A stretch of 64,000 nt of DNA from Dichetophora obliterata (taxonomy: Eukaryota > Arthropoda > Insecta > Diptera > Sciomyzidae), in the NCBI GenBank assembly GCA_963920525.1, contig OY986438.1, positions 78,582,560 through 78,646,559 on the forward strand, in the 5' to 3' direction. A program made the translations under genes and the position numbers. Below, piece after piece: positions 11,391-22,179 of this stretch (positions within the stretch are counted from its first letter, which is position 1; every line of letters starts with the position of its first letter). The notes beneath the pieces are model-generated. The model was not told where the DNA came from, made no database searches, and was given only the letters and a program-made list of their open reading frames with translations.

Positions 11391-13083
11391 ATGAAAACAA
11401 ATAAGAAAAGAAGAAAAATTATCCCCAAATCTGATGACGACCTCCGCAAACGAAAAACTGATAATGATTTACGGATATGCACCTGGAATGTCAACCCTTA
11501 ATTGGGAAGGTGCCGCTATCCAACTGACTGATGTCATGGAAAGATACAAAGCTGATATCACTGCTATTCAAGAAATGCGATGGAAGGGACAGGGTTGCAT
11601 TCGGCATGCACCCTGTGATATCTACTACAGCGGCCATGCGGAGAAGCACGAGTTTGGATGCGGATTTGTAGTTGGCAAGAGACTACGGCCCCACGTCCTG
11701 CGATTCACACCTGTGAACGAACGACTCGCCATAATCCGCATCAAGGTTAGATTTTTCAATATAAGCCTAATATCTGCGCACGCTCCGACAGAAGACAAGG
11801 ACGATGAGATCAAGGAAATTTTCTACGAGCGCTGCCCCCGTCACGACGTAAAAATCGTGCTTGGTGACTTCAACGCTAAGGTGGGCAAGGAAAATATTTT
11901 TGGTCCAACAGTCGGAAAGTTCAGCCTCCACGACAACACCTCCGATAACGGAATGAGGCTGATTGACTTCGCCGCAGCACGAAACATGGTCGTAAGTAGC
12001 ACTAGATTCAAGCATCTCAATATTCATAAAACCTGGATGTCCCCTGATCAAAAAACCAAGAATCGAATTGATCATTGATCGACGGAAGGCACTCTTCCAG
12101 TGTGTTGGATGTACGCACGATCCGTGGTGCAAACATTGACTCGGATCACTATCTTGTTGCAGCCAAGATCCGTACACGTCTGTGCGCAGCTAACAATACA
12201 CGCAACCCTACACAGAGAAAGCTAGACGTCGACAAGCTGCAATCGAAACAGACAGCCGATGCTTTCGCCACTCGACTCTCACTCCTGCTTCAAAGCACTC
12301 CTCCAATCGATGATATATGCGCGCAGTGGACACACATTTCCAACTCCATGCATGCGGCTGCTGAAGAGGCGATTGGCTACCAACACCCTCGCCGAAACCA
12401 GTGGTACGAGTAGGAGTGTCGCGACGCCACTGCAGAGAAAGACGCCGCCTACAAAGCCACCCTGCAGTCGGTTGTAACGCGCGCTGCTAAGGAGCGATAC
12501 AAAGAAAAGAGGAGGGAAGAGAGACATATTTTCAGGCGGAAAAAAAGAGAGGCAGAAAAGCGCGAGCAAGAGAAGATTGAGATGTATGGTGACAGGAATG
12601 AGGCCCGAAAATTTTTCGAAAAAATAAGACGCCTTGCCGATGGTTTTAAAACCGGGGCCTCTTCCTGCAAGGATGAAAACGGGAATCTAGTGACAGATGT
12701 CCAGAGTACACTGACGTTATGGAGGGAACACTTCTCTAAGCTTCTAAATGGCGCCGCTGACAACAATCCTGCCAATAGAGATGATATTCCGGAAACCCCA
12801 ATTTCGGGTGACAGCGTTGAGGTTCCGCTGCCCGACTATGATGAAGTTCTGACAGCTATAGCTCGGCTTAAAAATAACAAAGCCGCAGGAGCTGATGGCT
12901 TACCTGCTGAGCTGTTTAAGAACGGAGGCGAAGCTCCACTTAAATGCATTCACGAGCTTCTATGCAGAATATGGTCGGAAGAATGCATTCCGAACGATTG
13001 GATCTCAGTGTGCTCTGCCGAATCCACAAGAAAGGCGATCCCACTATCTGTGCCAATTACCGTGGGATAATCCTTCTTAATAT
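11391..13083 (+). pseudogene. RTE copy 2 endonuclease and linker, 5' half of the ORF
   Basis: From the ATG at 11391 the protein reads MKTNKKRRK, then ICTWNV (catalytic Asn), IQEMRWKGQG (catalytic Glu), LISAHAPTED, LGDFNAKVG, and NRIDH at the end of the endonuclease. A linker follows (TADAFATRLS, and an Arg/Glu-rich helix at 12480-12600), then the RT entry NNKAAGADGLPAELFK (12868-12915). A 2-bp loss near 11490 shifts the frame just after the first motif. Another shift lies at 12076, and a TAG at 12411 replaces the CAG seen in copy 1. Copy 1 and copy 2 differ at many sites. Confidence 0.85.
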
Positions 13084-13481
13084 TCGGAAACATATTCAAG
13101 AAGTCAAACCGATCGGACGTGTTATTAAATAGCTCCGCAACCTCGCTCACCGTTCTTAAAAACAAAAACAAATATAAAAGCCCTAACTCTCTGTGCAAGT
13201 TCTGTTGACCTAGTTACAACAATTAATTACTGCGAAAAACGCAAAGAATTAAAAAACACAAGAATAATTTGAGTGTTAAATTGCAATTCAGCAAAATAAT
13301 TTGTTTGTGACAATCCAGTGCGACACCAAAAATAAACTATAAGCAAAAATAAAAAAAAAATAAAAATAAACCAAAACAACAATAAATAACTGTTATTCAT
13401 TCGGCTAGAACTTATTTTTAAACCAATTTACCGATTTTGACCTAGTTACGCTAAAAACAATTAAAAAAAAAGCATTTAAAT

Positions 13482-14237
13482 ATGGAAAAAAGCTGTGCTT
13501 CATCTCTATGCACCGTGGAAGACCACAATGCAACAAAGGTGGCATGCAAGGGCCTGTGTGATAAATCTTTCCACGCTTGTTGTAAAGGCTTATCTAAGAG
13601 AAGTCTCACATATTTAAATGACTACCTTGCGAACTTTTCATTTTACTGCGATGACTGCAAGGATATTTCACTCTCACACGTCCTTCTTGCAGTAAAGTGC
13701 CTAAGTGATAAAACAAACTCGCTACGGTCTGACACTAAACAATGTTTAAAAAAAATAAATGAGCAAGCTACTAAGGTCGATGGGGTCTTAAAAACTGCCG
13801 AAGATCTCAGCAGCTTTATTGAATCCGCAAAATCTGATCTGGATACAAAAATATCCAAACTATCAAGTAACCTTATAACAGTTACGGACACCATAGCTGA
13901 TTTAAAAAATAATGTGTCATCTTTTGAAACCGCGATAACCAAAATCAATGACTCTTTAACGCAAAAGTATAAAACAACTGACAACGAAAAACGTACAATA
14001 CAAAACATATCGGAAAATCTCGCTGTTCTTAGAATGGACGTCGACACCATGATACAATCCAATTCAAGGGTAACTTTACCACCACCTCAGCAGCCAGATC
14101 CACTAAATGAAGTTTTATACCATAAGGTAAATGAAATGAGTGATGATCATGAAATATTTCGGGTGTCGCTTGCTGAAATTACTGATTATATCAGATATGC
14201 TCCAGAAAGAGTTCATCCCAGAATCACCCCATCATAA
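13482..14237 (+). pseudogene. LINE-1 ORF1, N-terminal part (PHD-like zinc finger and coiled coil)
   Basis: The ATG at 13482 starts MEKSCASSLCTVEDHN. A C/H-rich finger follows in about the first 62 residues (C..C, GLCDKSFHACC, FYCDDC), like the PHD-type finger at the start of LINE-2 ORF1. Residues 70-200 form a heptad-rich coiled coil. The frame ends at 14237, but the protein continues in another frame from about 14220, so a frameshift splits ORF1. ORF1 proteins of such LINEs bind the element RNA. Confidence 0.75.
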
Positions 14238-14898
14238 CGCTTCTTCCATCTTTGAAGAAATCATAGAAGCTATCGATCCTACTTCAGTGGTTCATTCTTT
14301 GCGCTCACCACCGGCGTCTCTCTCTGATAAAGAAATGGGGCCACCTATTGCTATTCCTGTGGCTTCACCGTGCAAATTGATCCATAAGTTTGGAACATCA
14401 TGGACATCATCTGAATGGGATAACCGCATCAAAAAGCTGAAGAGTGTGAATGACAGCCTAAAAACGACATTGTTTGTTAAGGGCCTCCCAGTTAAAACTA
14501 CAGTATCCTGGCTGCGTAATTATTTTCAGAAAAAATTTGGTTTCGCAATTTCTGACTGCATAAAAATGTCCATCAAGGCCAGAAAATTCTGCAGTTTTAA
14601 GTTGGACATTCCAACTCAATATGTATGGATGTTTCTAAACATCTCTGGTGGCATAATGATGCATGGTAAGTGGAAAATCTCCGAGTGGATAGACAACCCT
14701 GAGAAGAAGCTGAAGACACCTAGAAATAGCAGCGAAAATAACGATGATCATCATATAAATAGAAATATGAGTAAGCCTGTAAATAATGATAGTTCCACTA
14801 AGCTTAATTCAAAGTCTATTAAAAGTAAAGCATCAATTAATGATGGCAATGTTCAACATAAAATTAAAATAATGAGTAATCCTACGAATAATGTTTAA
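14238..14898 (+). pseudogene. LINE-1 ORF1, middle part (RNA-recognition-like region)
   Basis: The frame continues ORF1 after the shift near 14220. LKTTLFVKGLPVKTTVSWL, then KMSIKARKFCSFKLDIP and GKWKISEWIDNP, resemble the small RRM-like module found in the same place in LINE-2 ORF1. A Lys/Asn/Ser-rich tail follows and the frame stops at 14898. Confidence 0.65.
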
Positions 14899-15152
14899 GT
14901 TCTTCTAAGTTTAACTATAAGTCTAATAAAAGTAATGCTCCTAATAAACCTTTGCCAGATTGTAACTGGCCTTATAAAACAAATGTTTTCCCCAAATTTT
15001 CTCGTTTTCCAAAACATACTTCAATTCCTCTATCCTCTTCCGTTCAAAAATAATTAAAATCTAAACGCGTTTCGTTTAACCTTAACCCTGAATCTGACTC
15101 CCCCTACATTAAAAATACACCTAAAATCCACAGTACATCCTATCCTAATTTC

Positions 15153-15620
15153 GTGCACTCTCATACTCTAAGCCCATCTCCATCTGATCCAATTATAATT
15201 GAGCCCTCGAACCAACCTGTCATTCCGAAGTCATTCCTAGACCCTCTACTACCACCAAGAGTCAAATTAACGTTAAATTCTTGCGCAGACACTGAGAGTA
15301 GATATGCCCTTTCTCGCCTTAGAGATAACAGTGTATTTAATAACGTTCGTCTGTATCTCGCCTTCATGCACAAAGCCCCTGATTCAACATGCATTGAAGG
15401 CAAGACTAAAACTAATCTTAAAGTTTTAATTCAGCAAGAAGGTCTGCCCACCAATGTTGATGACTTGCTTAACTTATTTATTCGTTTTCACGACCAACTC
15501 GGCGTGACGATCGATCAAGTCAAGGTGGATCTTGATACCTATGGTCCTCACGTCAGGACTAAACATGTCTCCCTTCTTCAAAAATCGCGTAAAGACCAAC
15601 AACAATATTATCGTCCCTAA
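15153..15620 (+). pseudogene. LINE-1 ORF1, C-terminal part
   Basis: This 155-codon frame has a Pro/Ser-rich start and then a helical region with LYLAFMHKAPDST and LNLFIRFHDQLGVTIDQVKV. Position and spacing suggest it is the end of ORF1, cut off from the RRM-like part by stops between 14898 and 15153. It ends at a TAA just where the ORF2 frame begins (+1 frame). I do not recognise the domain. Confidence 0.5.
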
Positions 15621-16117
15621 CTCCCATTACTTAAATATATTTTACCATAACTGTGGCGGCATGAGAAGCAACAATTTGCGTTTCAACTTACATTATGATA
15701 AAATTGTATCTAGGGCCAGCAAACTACTCGGTTTTATAAAACGGCGTGCAAAAGAGTTAAAAAATGTTTGGGTCACGAAAGCTTTATACTGCGCGTTAGT
15801 GCGCCCTCTTCTTGAATATGGATGCATTATTTGGAACCCTGCTTTCGAATCACACAGTGAAAGACTTGAATCCATTCAAAAGCAATTTCTGCTTTTTGCG
15901 CTTAGGGACACGTATAACCCCCGTGAGTACAATTTATTGCCACCTTATGATTTTAGGCTTAGCCTTCTGAATTTAATGCCCCTTTCAACAAGAAGGACTT
16001 TACTTAGTTCATGTTTTACCTTCGATGTCATTAACGGTGTTGTTGATAGCGAGTATATATCAAACAAGATACAATTTAATGACCTGATCAGACGTACACG
16101 GCATACACGACTATAAA
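15618..16117 (+). pseudogene. LINE-1 ORF2 remnant: endonuclease start fused to RT C-terminus
   Basis: LNIFYHNCGGMRS is the first strand of the endonuclease, with its catalytic Asn. About 10 residues later the protein reads HYDKIVSRASKLLGFIKRRAKE, which is the 3' end of the RT domain; the usual VRPLLEYGCIIWNP and FALRDTYNP motifs follow. The rest of the endonuclease and the whole catalytic RT core are missing in a continuous frame. The last codons are at 16117. Confidence 0.8.
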
Positions 16118-16687
16118 ATGAATATCAACATCACACTATCTACGCAAGAAATGAGCCGATAAATAGGTGCTGTAGAGAATTCAATAATATCAGCGAGTAC
16201 TATACACCCCTTATGTCTAAATTAACTTTTAAGAAAAATCTCTCCAAGTCCCTATTTCCGTCATAATACCTTCCTTCAAGCAACTAGGTTTGAAATCTTA
16301 ATCTATAATTAAGCATGCCCTCTCCAAATCTTTTTTCCCTACTAAAAGCCCAATAATCCTGATCTCTTCATTTATTGTCCTTTTAGACATTAAGAATTAA
16401 ATGCTAAGATAATAAATAGCCAGTCCAATTCCCTATTCCCTTTTCAGATCTCTCCTATTCTTATTAAATAAAATTCTTAGCTATATTACTATGTATAAAA
16501 TATGTTAGCATGTAAGTTCCTTTTCTTTTTCTTTTCTTCTCTTCTTTTCTTTTTGACGTGTCATGAATTCATGTCGATCAGGTGGGCGGATTACGCCCAC
16601 ATTGATTTGCATATCTTCGAACACCAAAACAAGGAAATGGGAGAATGAAAAAAAAAAAGAAAAAAATAAACAAACCTGTTAGAATAA

Positions 16688-16951
16688 CAGCCCTATTCTG
16701 GCAAATTAACAAATTGTTAACCAGTATTTTGAATATTTCTATGTGTTTGTTGTAATTTTTTTATTTCAAAACAAAATTTGAAGCTCAAAAATAAAAAATT
16801 TTGATAAAAATTGTCAACTGCTTTTCAGTTATTGACAATTTCATTAACAACTTTTGTTTTTTGAGCTTTAAATTTTGTATTGAAAACAAGAAACACATAG
16901 AAATATTTAAAATACTGGTTAACAACTTGTTAATTTGCCAGAATAGGGCTG
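16688..16951. mobile_element. Hairpin MITE, PIF/Harbinger-like (TAA duplication)
   Basis: The 264-bp element is almost one perfect foldback. The ends are CAGCCCTATTCTGGC and its complement, and the arms continue to a small loop near 16815-16835 (ctgcttttcag). TAA lies on both sides (16685-16687 and 16952-16954), fitting the TWA target of PIF/Harbinger. It carries no ORF of its own, since both frames across it are mirror images. A diverged half copy lies at 51555-51716. Confidence 0.85.
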
Positions 16952-16994
16952 TAAGTAAATTGCCTTGCTTGGCCAATAAATAAATAAAATAAAA

Positions 16995-18260
16995 ATAATA
17001 TCGCATATAAGGTCCTGTCGAGCGTTTTATGTGAAAGACTGAAGCCCATTGTAAACGAACTGATTGGACCTTATCAGTGTGGCTTCAGACCTGGAAAGTC
17101 CACCATCGACCAGATTTTCACGCTACGACAAATCTTGGAGAAGACTCAAGAAAAACAAGTCGACACCCACCATCTATTTGTCGACTACAAAGCCGCCTTC
17201 GACAGCCCAATAAGGAACCACCTGTACACCACCATGTCTAATTTGGTATTCCTGCAATACTAATACGACTATGCAGGATGACACTGAGCAACACCAGCAG
17301 CGCAGTTAAAATCGGGAAGGACCTCTCCCCACCATTTGTTACCAAACGAGGTTTCAGACAAGGTGATTCCTTATCGTACGACTTTTTTAACCTAATGATG
17401 GAAAAGATCATCCGAGCTGCTGATCTGAGACGTAGTGGCACAATATTCTACAAGAGTATTATGCTGCTTGCGTATGCTGATGACATCGATATCATTGGCC
17501 ATATTTCGCGCAAAGTCAGTGCAGCATTTTCCAGATTAGAAAAAGAGTCAAGTCGAATGGGTCTGGCAGTGAATGCAGATAAGACGAAATACTTGGTGTC
17601 AACAAACAAACATTCCCAGCGTCTTGGAACCCACGTTACAGTTGACAATACCTCCTTCGAGGTTGTGAAGGACTTCGTTTAATTAGAATCCAGCATAAAC
17701 TCAACCAACGACATCAGCATTGAGATCAAACGAAGAATTACTCTTGCCAACAGGTGTTACTTTGGGCTCAGTAGGCAATTGAGAAGCAGAGCCCTCTCTC
17801 GACGAACTAAAATCACTCTCTCTATAAATCGCTCATCCTGCCCGTCCTACTTTATGCATCACAAACCTGGACGCTGAACAAAAGACTTTAGGAGCATTCG
17901 AGAGAAAGATTCTTCGTAAGATCTACGGACCAATCTGCGTCAATGGCTAGTACCGAATACGGTGGAATGATGATATATGAGCTGTACGCTGACATCGACA
18001 TAGTCAAGCGCATTAAAATCGAGCGGCTTCGCTGGCTTGGTCATGTTCAGCGCATGAAAGACGATGCTCCAGTGAAGAAAACATTCGATTCGGTACCCAG
18101 CGGCGGTCAACGCAGAAGAGGACGACCGCATCTTCGTTGGAAAGACCAAGTAGAGGACAACCTGACGAAGCTTGGCATTTCCAACTGGCGCCAGCAAGCG
18201 AAAGACAGAAATGGCTGGCGCAAATTCTTAGATGAGGTCAAGACCGACATACGGTTGTAG
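16995..18260 (+). pseudogene. RTE copy 2 reverse transcriptase, 3' half of the ORF
   Basis: The ORF resumes AYKVL after the LINE-1 insertion. It reads GPYQCGFRPGKSTIDQIF, VDYKAAFDSP, RGFRQGDSLSYDFFN, the catalytic AYADDIDIIGH (about 17470-17502) and NADKTKYL. The C-terminal RLRWLGHVQRMKDDAPV and RRRGRPHLRW segment follows and ends TDIRL at 18260. Small indels near 17260, 17680 and 17830-17940 break the frame. Confidence 0.85.
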
Positions 18261-18280
18261 CGCCAACTAAGTAAGTAAGT

Positions 18281-19981
18281 ACAAGCTTGTCTGAAGGGTC
18301 GATCTCGAGAAATTGTGCGATAAAAGTTAATGATACCGGCGATGGTACCGGAAATCATTAGCACGTTGAGGATGCATTTTGGACAGCCAGAACATATTCT
18401 GGAGGTCGTTTTAGAAAGGGTCAGAAAAGTTCAGCCACTGAAAGACAAGCTCGATGCATTAGTCGAGTACGCATTGTGTGTGCGTGACATTTACTCAACA
18501 ATGGAGGTATGTCAAATGCAAACGCATTTAAACAATGCTTTGCTGGTAAAGGAGCTTGTTGAAAAATTACCAAATCAACATTAAATAAATGCATCACAAG
18601 GACGACAGTATTCTAGTCATTAAATTGTTCAGTGACTGGTTGTTCCAAATAGCTGAAACTATTAGCAAAATAATCCCATGTACATCAAAGAAAATTGCTT
18701 CAGTCAATGCACACAATCGCATAGATGATCACTTCAAAAAGGCATCTTATTTATGCGACAACTGTAAAGCTGAGGACCATGAAGTATCATAATGTGAGTC
18801 TTTCAAAAATCTTTCACTCTTCAGAAGATGGGAAATTATGAAAGCCACAAAGATGTGCCTTCAGTGCCTCAGAGTTCACCGTCGCAAATGCTATCTCCAT
18901 AATATATGTGGAAAAGACGGATGTCAATCAAAACACCATCATATGTTGCACTATCACTGACACTAATAATAAAACTCTGATACAAAATCGAGATGAAGCT
19001 GTCACGCTACTGTGGATGAAGATGACAGGCCCTAATTTCGACTTATCCCGATTAGAATTTATTCCAAATCTTCTTTTATAGAAACGTATGCCTTTTTGGA
19101 CGAAGGGTCGTCCGTAACTCTCCTCGAAAAACACATCTTTGATACACTCGCAGTGCCTCTAAAAATACGTGAAGGCTCATGGGATCAACCAATTGTAACA
19201 AAAACTCGTCTTGGCTGGACGCTGCAGGGAAAAACCTCAGAATGTAAGAACAGAGCATGGCTAAATGTTCACACTTGTGGATGCAAGAAAGGGTACGAAA
19301 AACTTCATGATGAGCTTAAAGACTACTAGTGATAACCTTAAATCACCTAAAGCCACGACGATTTTATCTTCAGACGATGCCAAGGCAATGCATACATTGG
19401 ATACGACTTGTCGCAGAGCAAATGGACGCTATGAGGTCCGACTGTTACGGCAAAACGACCAAGCCCAGTAATAGTTTAATGTATCTAAGGAAGAATTTTG
19501 AAAAAGATCCAGGTTTGCAGAATATATTTTTTTAGAACAAATAACCAATCTTCTTACAAAGAACTACGCAAGAAAGCTGTCAAGTGAATAAATCATACTG
19601 CAACCGGGAAAAGTATGGTATTTATCAATTTTCATTACATCAAACCCAAATAAAGATGCGAAAGTGAGGCTAGTCTGGGACGCAGCTGCTATGTCGCATG
19701 CAACTTCGCTGAATGACTTCATGTTTAATGGTCCAGACCTACTTAACTCCCTCGTCAATGTTTTACTTTCATACAGAGAAGGGCAAAGAAGGGCAATATG
19801 TGGTGACATAGCGGAGATGTTCCACCAGATCAAAATAATAGAAAGTGATATGAGTGTGCAGCGTTTTCTCTGGTGGGACAGTAATGATCCACCACACCAA
19901 CCAAGTACTAACGTTATGAGTGCTCTGAAGTTTGAAATAAGTTGTGCTCCCTGAATAAATGCAGAAATGTACCATGAGCAG
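18281..19981 (+). pseudogene. Bel/Pao gag C-terminus, protease and first RT part
   Basis: After the RTE, gag continues with LRMHFGQPEHIL, LVEYALCVRD and a cysteine/histidine zinc-knuckle region (LCDNCKAEDHEVS, then KMCLQCLRVH...CGKDGC) to about 18960. The protease follows with FLDEGSSVTLL (19090-19125). The RT entry reads LVWDAAAMSHATSLND and GDIAEMFHQIKI (first catalytic Asp, near 19805) and QRFLWW. Stops and frameshifts occur about every 200-300 bp. The sequence ends at the solo-LTR duplication GCAG. Confidence 0.82.
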
Positions 19982-20603
19982 TGTAGGATACACACCTTTA
20001 CGGTAATTATCACCTTATTCTATCTTACTGTATGATACTAAGATAGCATTCAAACAAGTAAACATTTGTTCATGCTCAGTACTAGCATCTATCTCACTCA
20101 AACACATTACATTAATTTTGCTTAATTAAAAACATATGATTATTATATTTTACTTTACTACCACACTAATTAAGGAACATATGACTATGTTTACATTTTT
20201 CTAAGTACACAAACAGTTGCTAACTAGTTTTAAGACTATGTACTGTTATGTATAGTATAAAAGGAAGAACAATTTTAAAATAAAATCAATCAGTCTTGAG
20301 CTTCCAAAAACTGCCGACTTTTTCATTAAATAGCCTGAGTGCGCTTTTAAGTGCCGGCTAATAAAAATATTAGTTAGAGCCAGTGGCGAATATACGCCGG
20401 CTAAAATGTTAGGCAGGACCTTAAAAATACTAAATAAATAAATCTATTATTTAAATTAAATAATATCATATGGCGATACCGTCGCCAAAATATTATTATA
20501 TGTCGACTCAAAACATAATTATTACGTGGCGATCCTGCGATATCAGCAAGTACCAAAATATTTTACATGGCGATCCTGTGATATCGCCAAAATAATTATT
20601 ACA
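19982..20603 (+). mobile_element. Solo LTR (622 bp) with 4-bp duplication GCAG
   Basis: The unit begins TGTAGGATAC and ends TTATTACA (TG...CA). It is flanked by GCAG at 19978-19981 and 20604-20607 and splits the Pao RT between YHEQ and YRRACD. A TATA-like agtataaaagg (about 20255) and aataaaat polyadenylation signals (about 20278) give the orientation. The last 140 bp contain three tandem, diverged units starting TGGCGAT(A/C)C. These look like the primer-binding sequence of gypsy-1 (TGGCGATCCTGT). Confidence 0.85.
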
Positions 20604-21960
20604 GCAGTATCGTCGAGCATGTGACGCCATCTGTAAACACCACTACATGGATGATTTTATAGACAGCGTTTACGACGAGCATGAAGCTATCGAATTAGCA
20701 ACACAAGTAAAGCTCATCCAATCTTCGGGCGGGTTCTACCTATGAAACTGATCAACAAATTCGCTATCAGTTCTGAAGCAATTAAGCGAGACATCAGGCG
20801 CCAATCAGCATCCTGTAGTTTTAAGATCAAACGAGAAGGTATGTTCTGGGACCCTAATAAAGATGTCTTTATATACTTTTGAAGGTTTCCAAGACTAAGA
20901 CGAAACGTGTTTAACGAAGACTTGGTACCGATAAAAAGAGAAGTGCTGTAGGTTCTTATGTCGATATTCGACCCACTTGGATTTCTATCACCTTACACGA
21001 TTGGTTTGAAAATACTGCTACTAGAAATATAGCGGTCAGGTATCGACTGGAACGATGCCTTAACTGATTCTCTTTATGCGAAATGGTGCCAATGGAAATT
21101 AGTTAAACCACTTATAGCTGACGTAGAAGTTAAGCGATGTTACTCGCCGCTGGTAAAAGATGCTGACAATGTACAATTACACACTTTCATGGATGCAGTT
21201 GAATATACTTATACCTGCGCGTCGAACGAGGTGACCAAGTTGACGTTAGTGTCATTGCCGCTAAATGTAAGGTATCACCCCTAAAACTATTATCGATGCC
21301 TCGACTTCAGCTTCAAGCCGCCGTAATAGGCCTTAGGTTGGCAAGAAAATTTCTCGACTCTCTCCGTATAAAAATATCGAAAAGTTACTGGTGGACTGAC
21401 GCAACTACCGTATTAAAGTGGCTGCGCATGGATCCCAGGAACTTTCAACAATTTGTGATCCATCGTGTTGACAAAATTTTTGACGGCTCTAACTCATCTG
21501 ATTGGAGATGATTGCCTTCCAAATTGAACCCGTCAGATCTCGCAACAAAAATATCCTCACCATCTCTTACTAGTTTGTGGTTCGCCGGCCCCGAGTATCT
21601 AAACAAGAATGTAAATGACTGGCCCGAAAGAATCGACCTCGGCTCCGCTGACAATTTAGAACTAAGGAACCACGTTCTCTTCATGGATACGAAATCATCT
21701 AAACGTATCCCATTAAATTTACAATAGTTTTCTGGATGGACCAACTTCTAAGAGTTCGGGGAAGATCGGAATACCATAACACCAACGATGCTATTCTTCT
21801 TCCTTATGGTCATCACGTGACGCTCTTGCTTGTTCGGCACTTCCACGAGAATTATCCTCATATGTCATATGAAACAGCCGTGCAGCGACTGATTTATGTT
21901 AAATTTAAAATTACTTTGGAAATAATTATCAAGCGCGTAAGAAGTGCGGGCAGCACCGTT
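20604..21960 (+). pseudogene. Bel/Pao RT second half, RNase H-like region and integrase start
   Basis: HHYMDDFIDSV (YMDD at 20644-20655) is the catalytic box. PIKREVL and SIFDPLGFLSPYTIGLKI are hallmark Pao connection motifs. MPRLQLQAAVIGLRLA (21296) begins the RNase H-like region, with WTDATTVLKWL and SSDWR. The integrase start LLRVRGRSEYHN and HFHENYPHMSYETAVQRL (part of the zinc-binding region) ends near 21960. Several stops are present, and the catalytic integrase core is absent. Confidence 0.85.
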
Positions 21961-22179
21961 TTTATTTTAAAGCCTTTTATTAATTACCTTTTGTAATCGT
22001 TAAAATCAAACTAAGTGAAATAAATGGTCTTGAAATTAATTCTCGCCTGCTTTTTTATCGCACGCAACAACTAGTTTTTCAGGACTAACAAGACCGTGTT
22101 AGTGAGAAAAGAGCGAATACAATGAAAAAAAATTCAGCAATTTTTGTACCCATTTATACTAATTCTGCAAAAAAAAGTA
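21961..22179. other. Short unassigned stretch
   Basis: AT-rich sequence between the Pao remnant and the C-terminus of the minus-strand hAT transposase. I see no gene here. It should hold the 3' end of that hAT, but I could not fix its terminal repeat. Confidence 0.35.

Larger units (their letters stand above)
13084..16990 (+). mobile_element. LINE-1 of this window: CR1/jockey-type element with most of ORF2 deleted
   Basis: It is inserted in the RTE RT at TAATAT (13078-13083 and about 16988-16993). It carries a 5' UTR, a three-piece ORF1 (PHD-like finger, coiled coil, RNA-binding-like region), a tiny ORF2 remnant and a 3' UTR with an A-rich tail ending aaataaataaaataaaa. The motif GGACGTG at 13115-13121, about 30 bases inside the 5' end, fits a downstream promoter element as used by internal LINE promoters. 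A hairpin MITE (16688-16951) sits in the tail. ORF2 joins the first endonuclease residues directly to the RT C-terminus, so the copy is non-autonomous. Confidence 0.85.
11160..18280 (+). mobile_element. RTE-clade retrotransposon copy 2, near full length but interrupted by LINE-1
   Basis: The element is flanked by a 13-bp duplication with one mismatch, ACAAACTTGTCTG (11147-11159) and ACAAGCTTGTCTG (18281-18293). It ends with the TAAG-repeat tail aactaagtaagtaagt. Without LINE-1 (13084-16990) it would be about 3.2 kb, typical for RTE. A GC-rich 5' UTR of about 230 bp precedes the ATG at 11391. The single ORF (endonuclease then RT, with the usual C-terminal RLRWLGH...RRRGRPHLRW region) is broken by a 2-bp deletion near 11490, frameshifts near 12076 and 13010, and a stop at 12411. 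Confidence 0.9.
11020..21960 (+). mobile_element. Bel/Pao LTR retrotransposon remnant, interrupted by RTE copy 2 and a solo LTR
   Basis: Three separated segments read as one Pao-type gag-pol on the plus strand: gag start (11025-11159), gag/protease/RT (18281-19981) and RT/RNase H/integrase start (20604-21960). The gag frame rejoins across the RTE insertion: LMRLQTCL at 11130-11159 continues as KGRSREIVR at 18293. No LTRs for this element were recognised. Many stops and frameshifts show it is old. The first break carries the RTE duplication ACAARCTTGTCTG (11147-11159 / 18281-18293), and the second carries GCAG. Confidence 0.88.

Noticed and set aside
16785..17006. ORFs on both strands of the hairpin MITE
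   Set aside because: They mirror each other because the sequence is a foldback; no protein family match.
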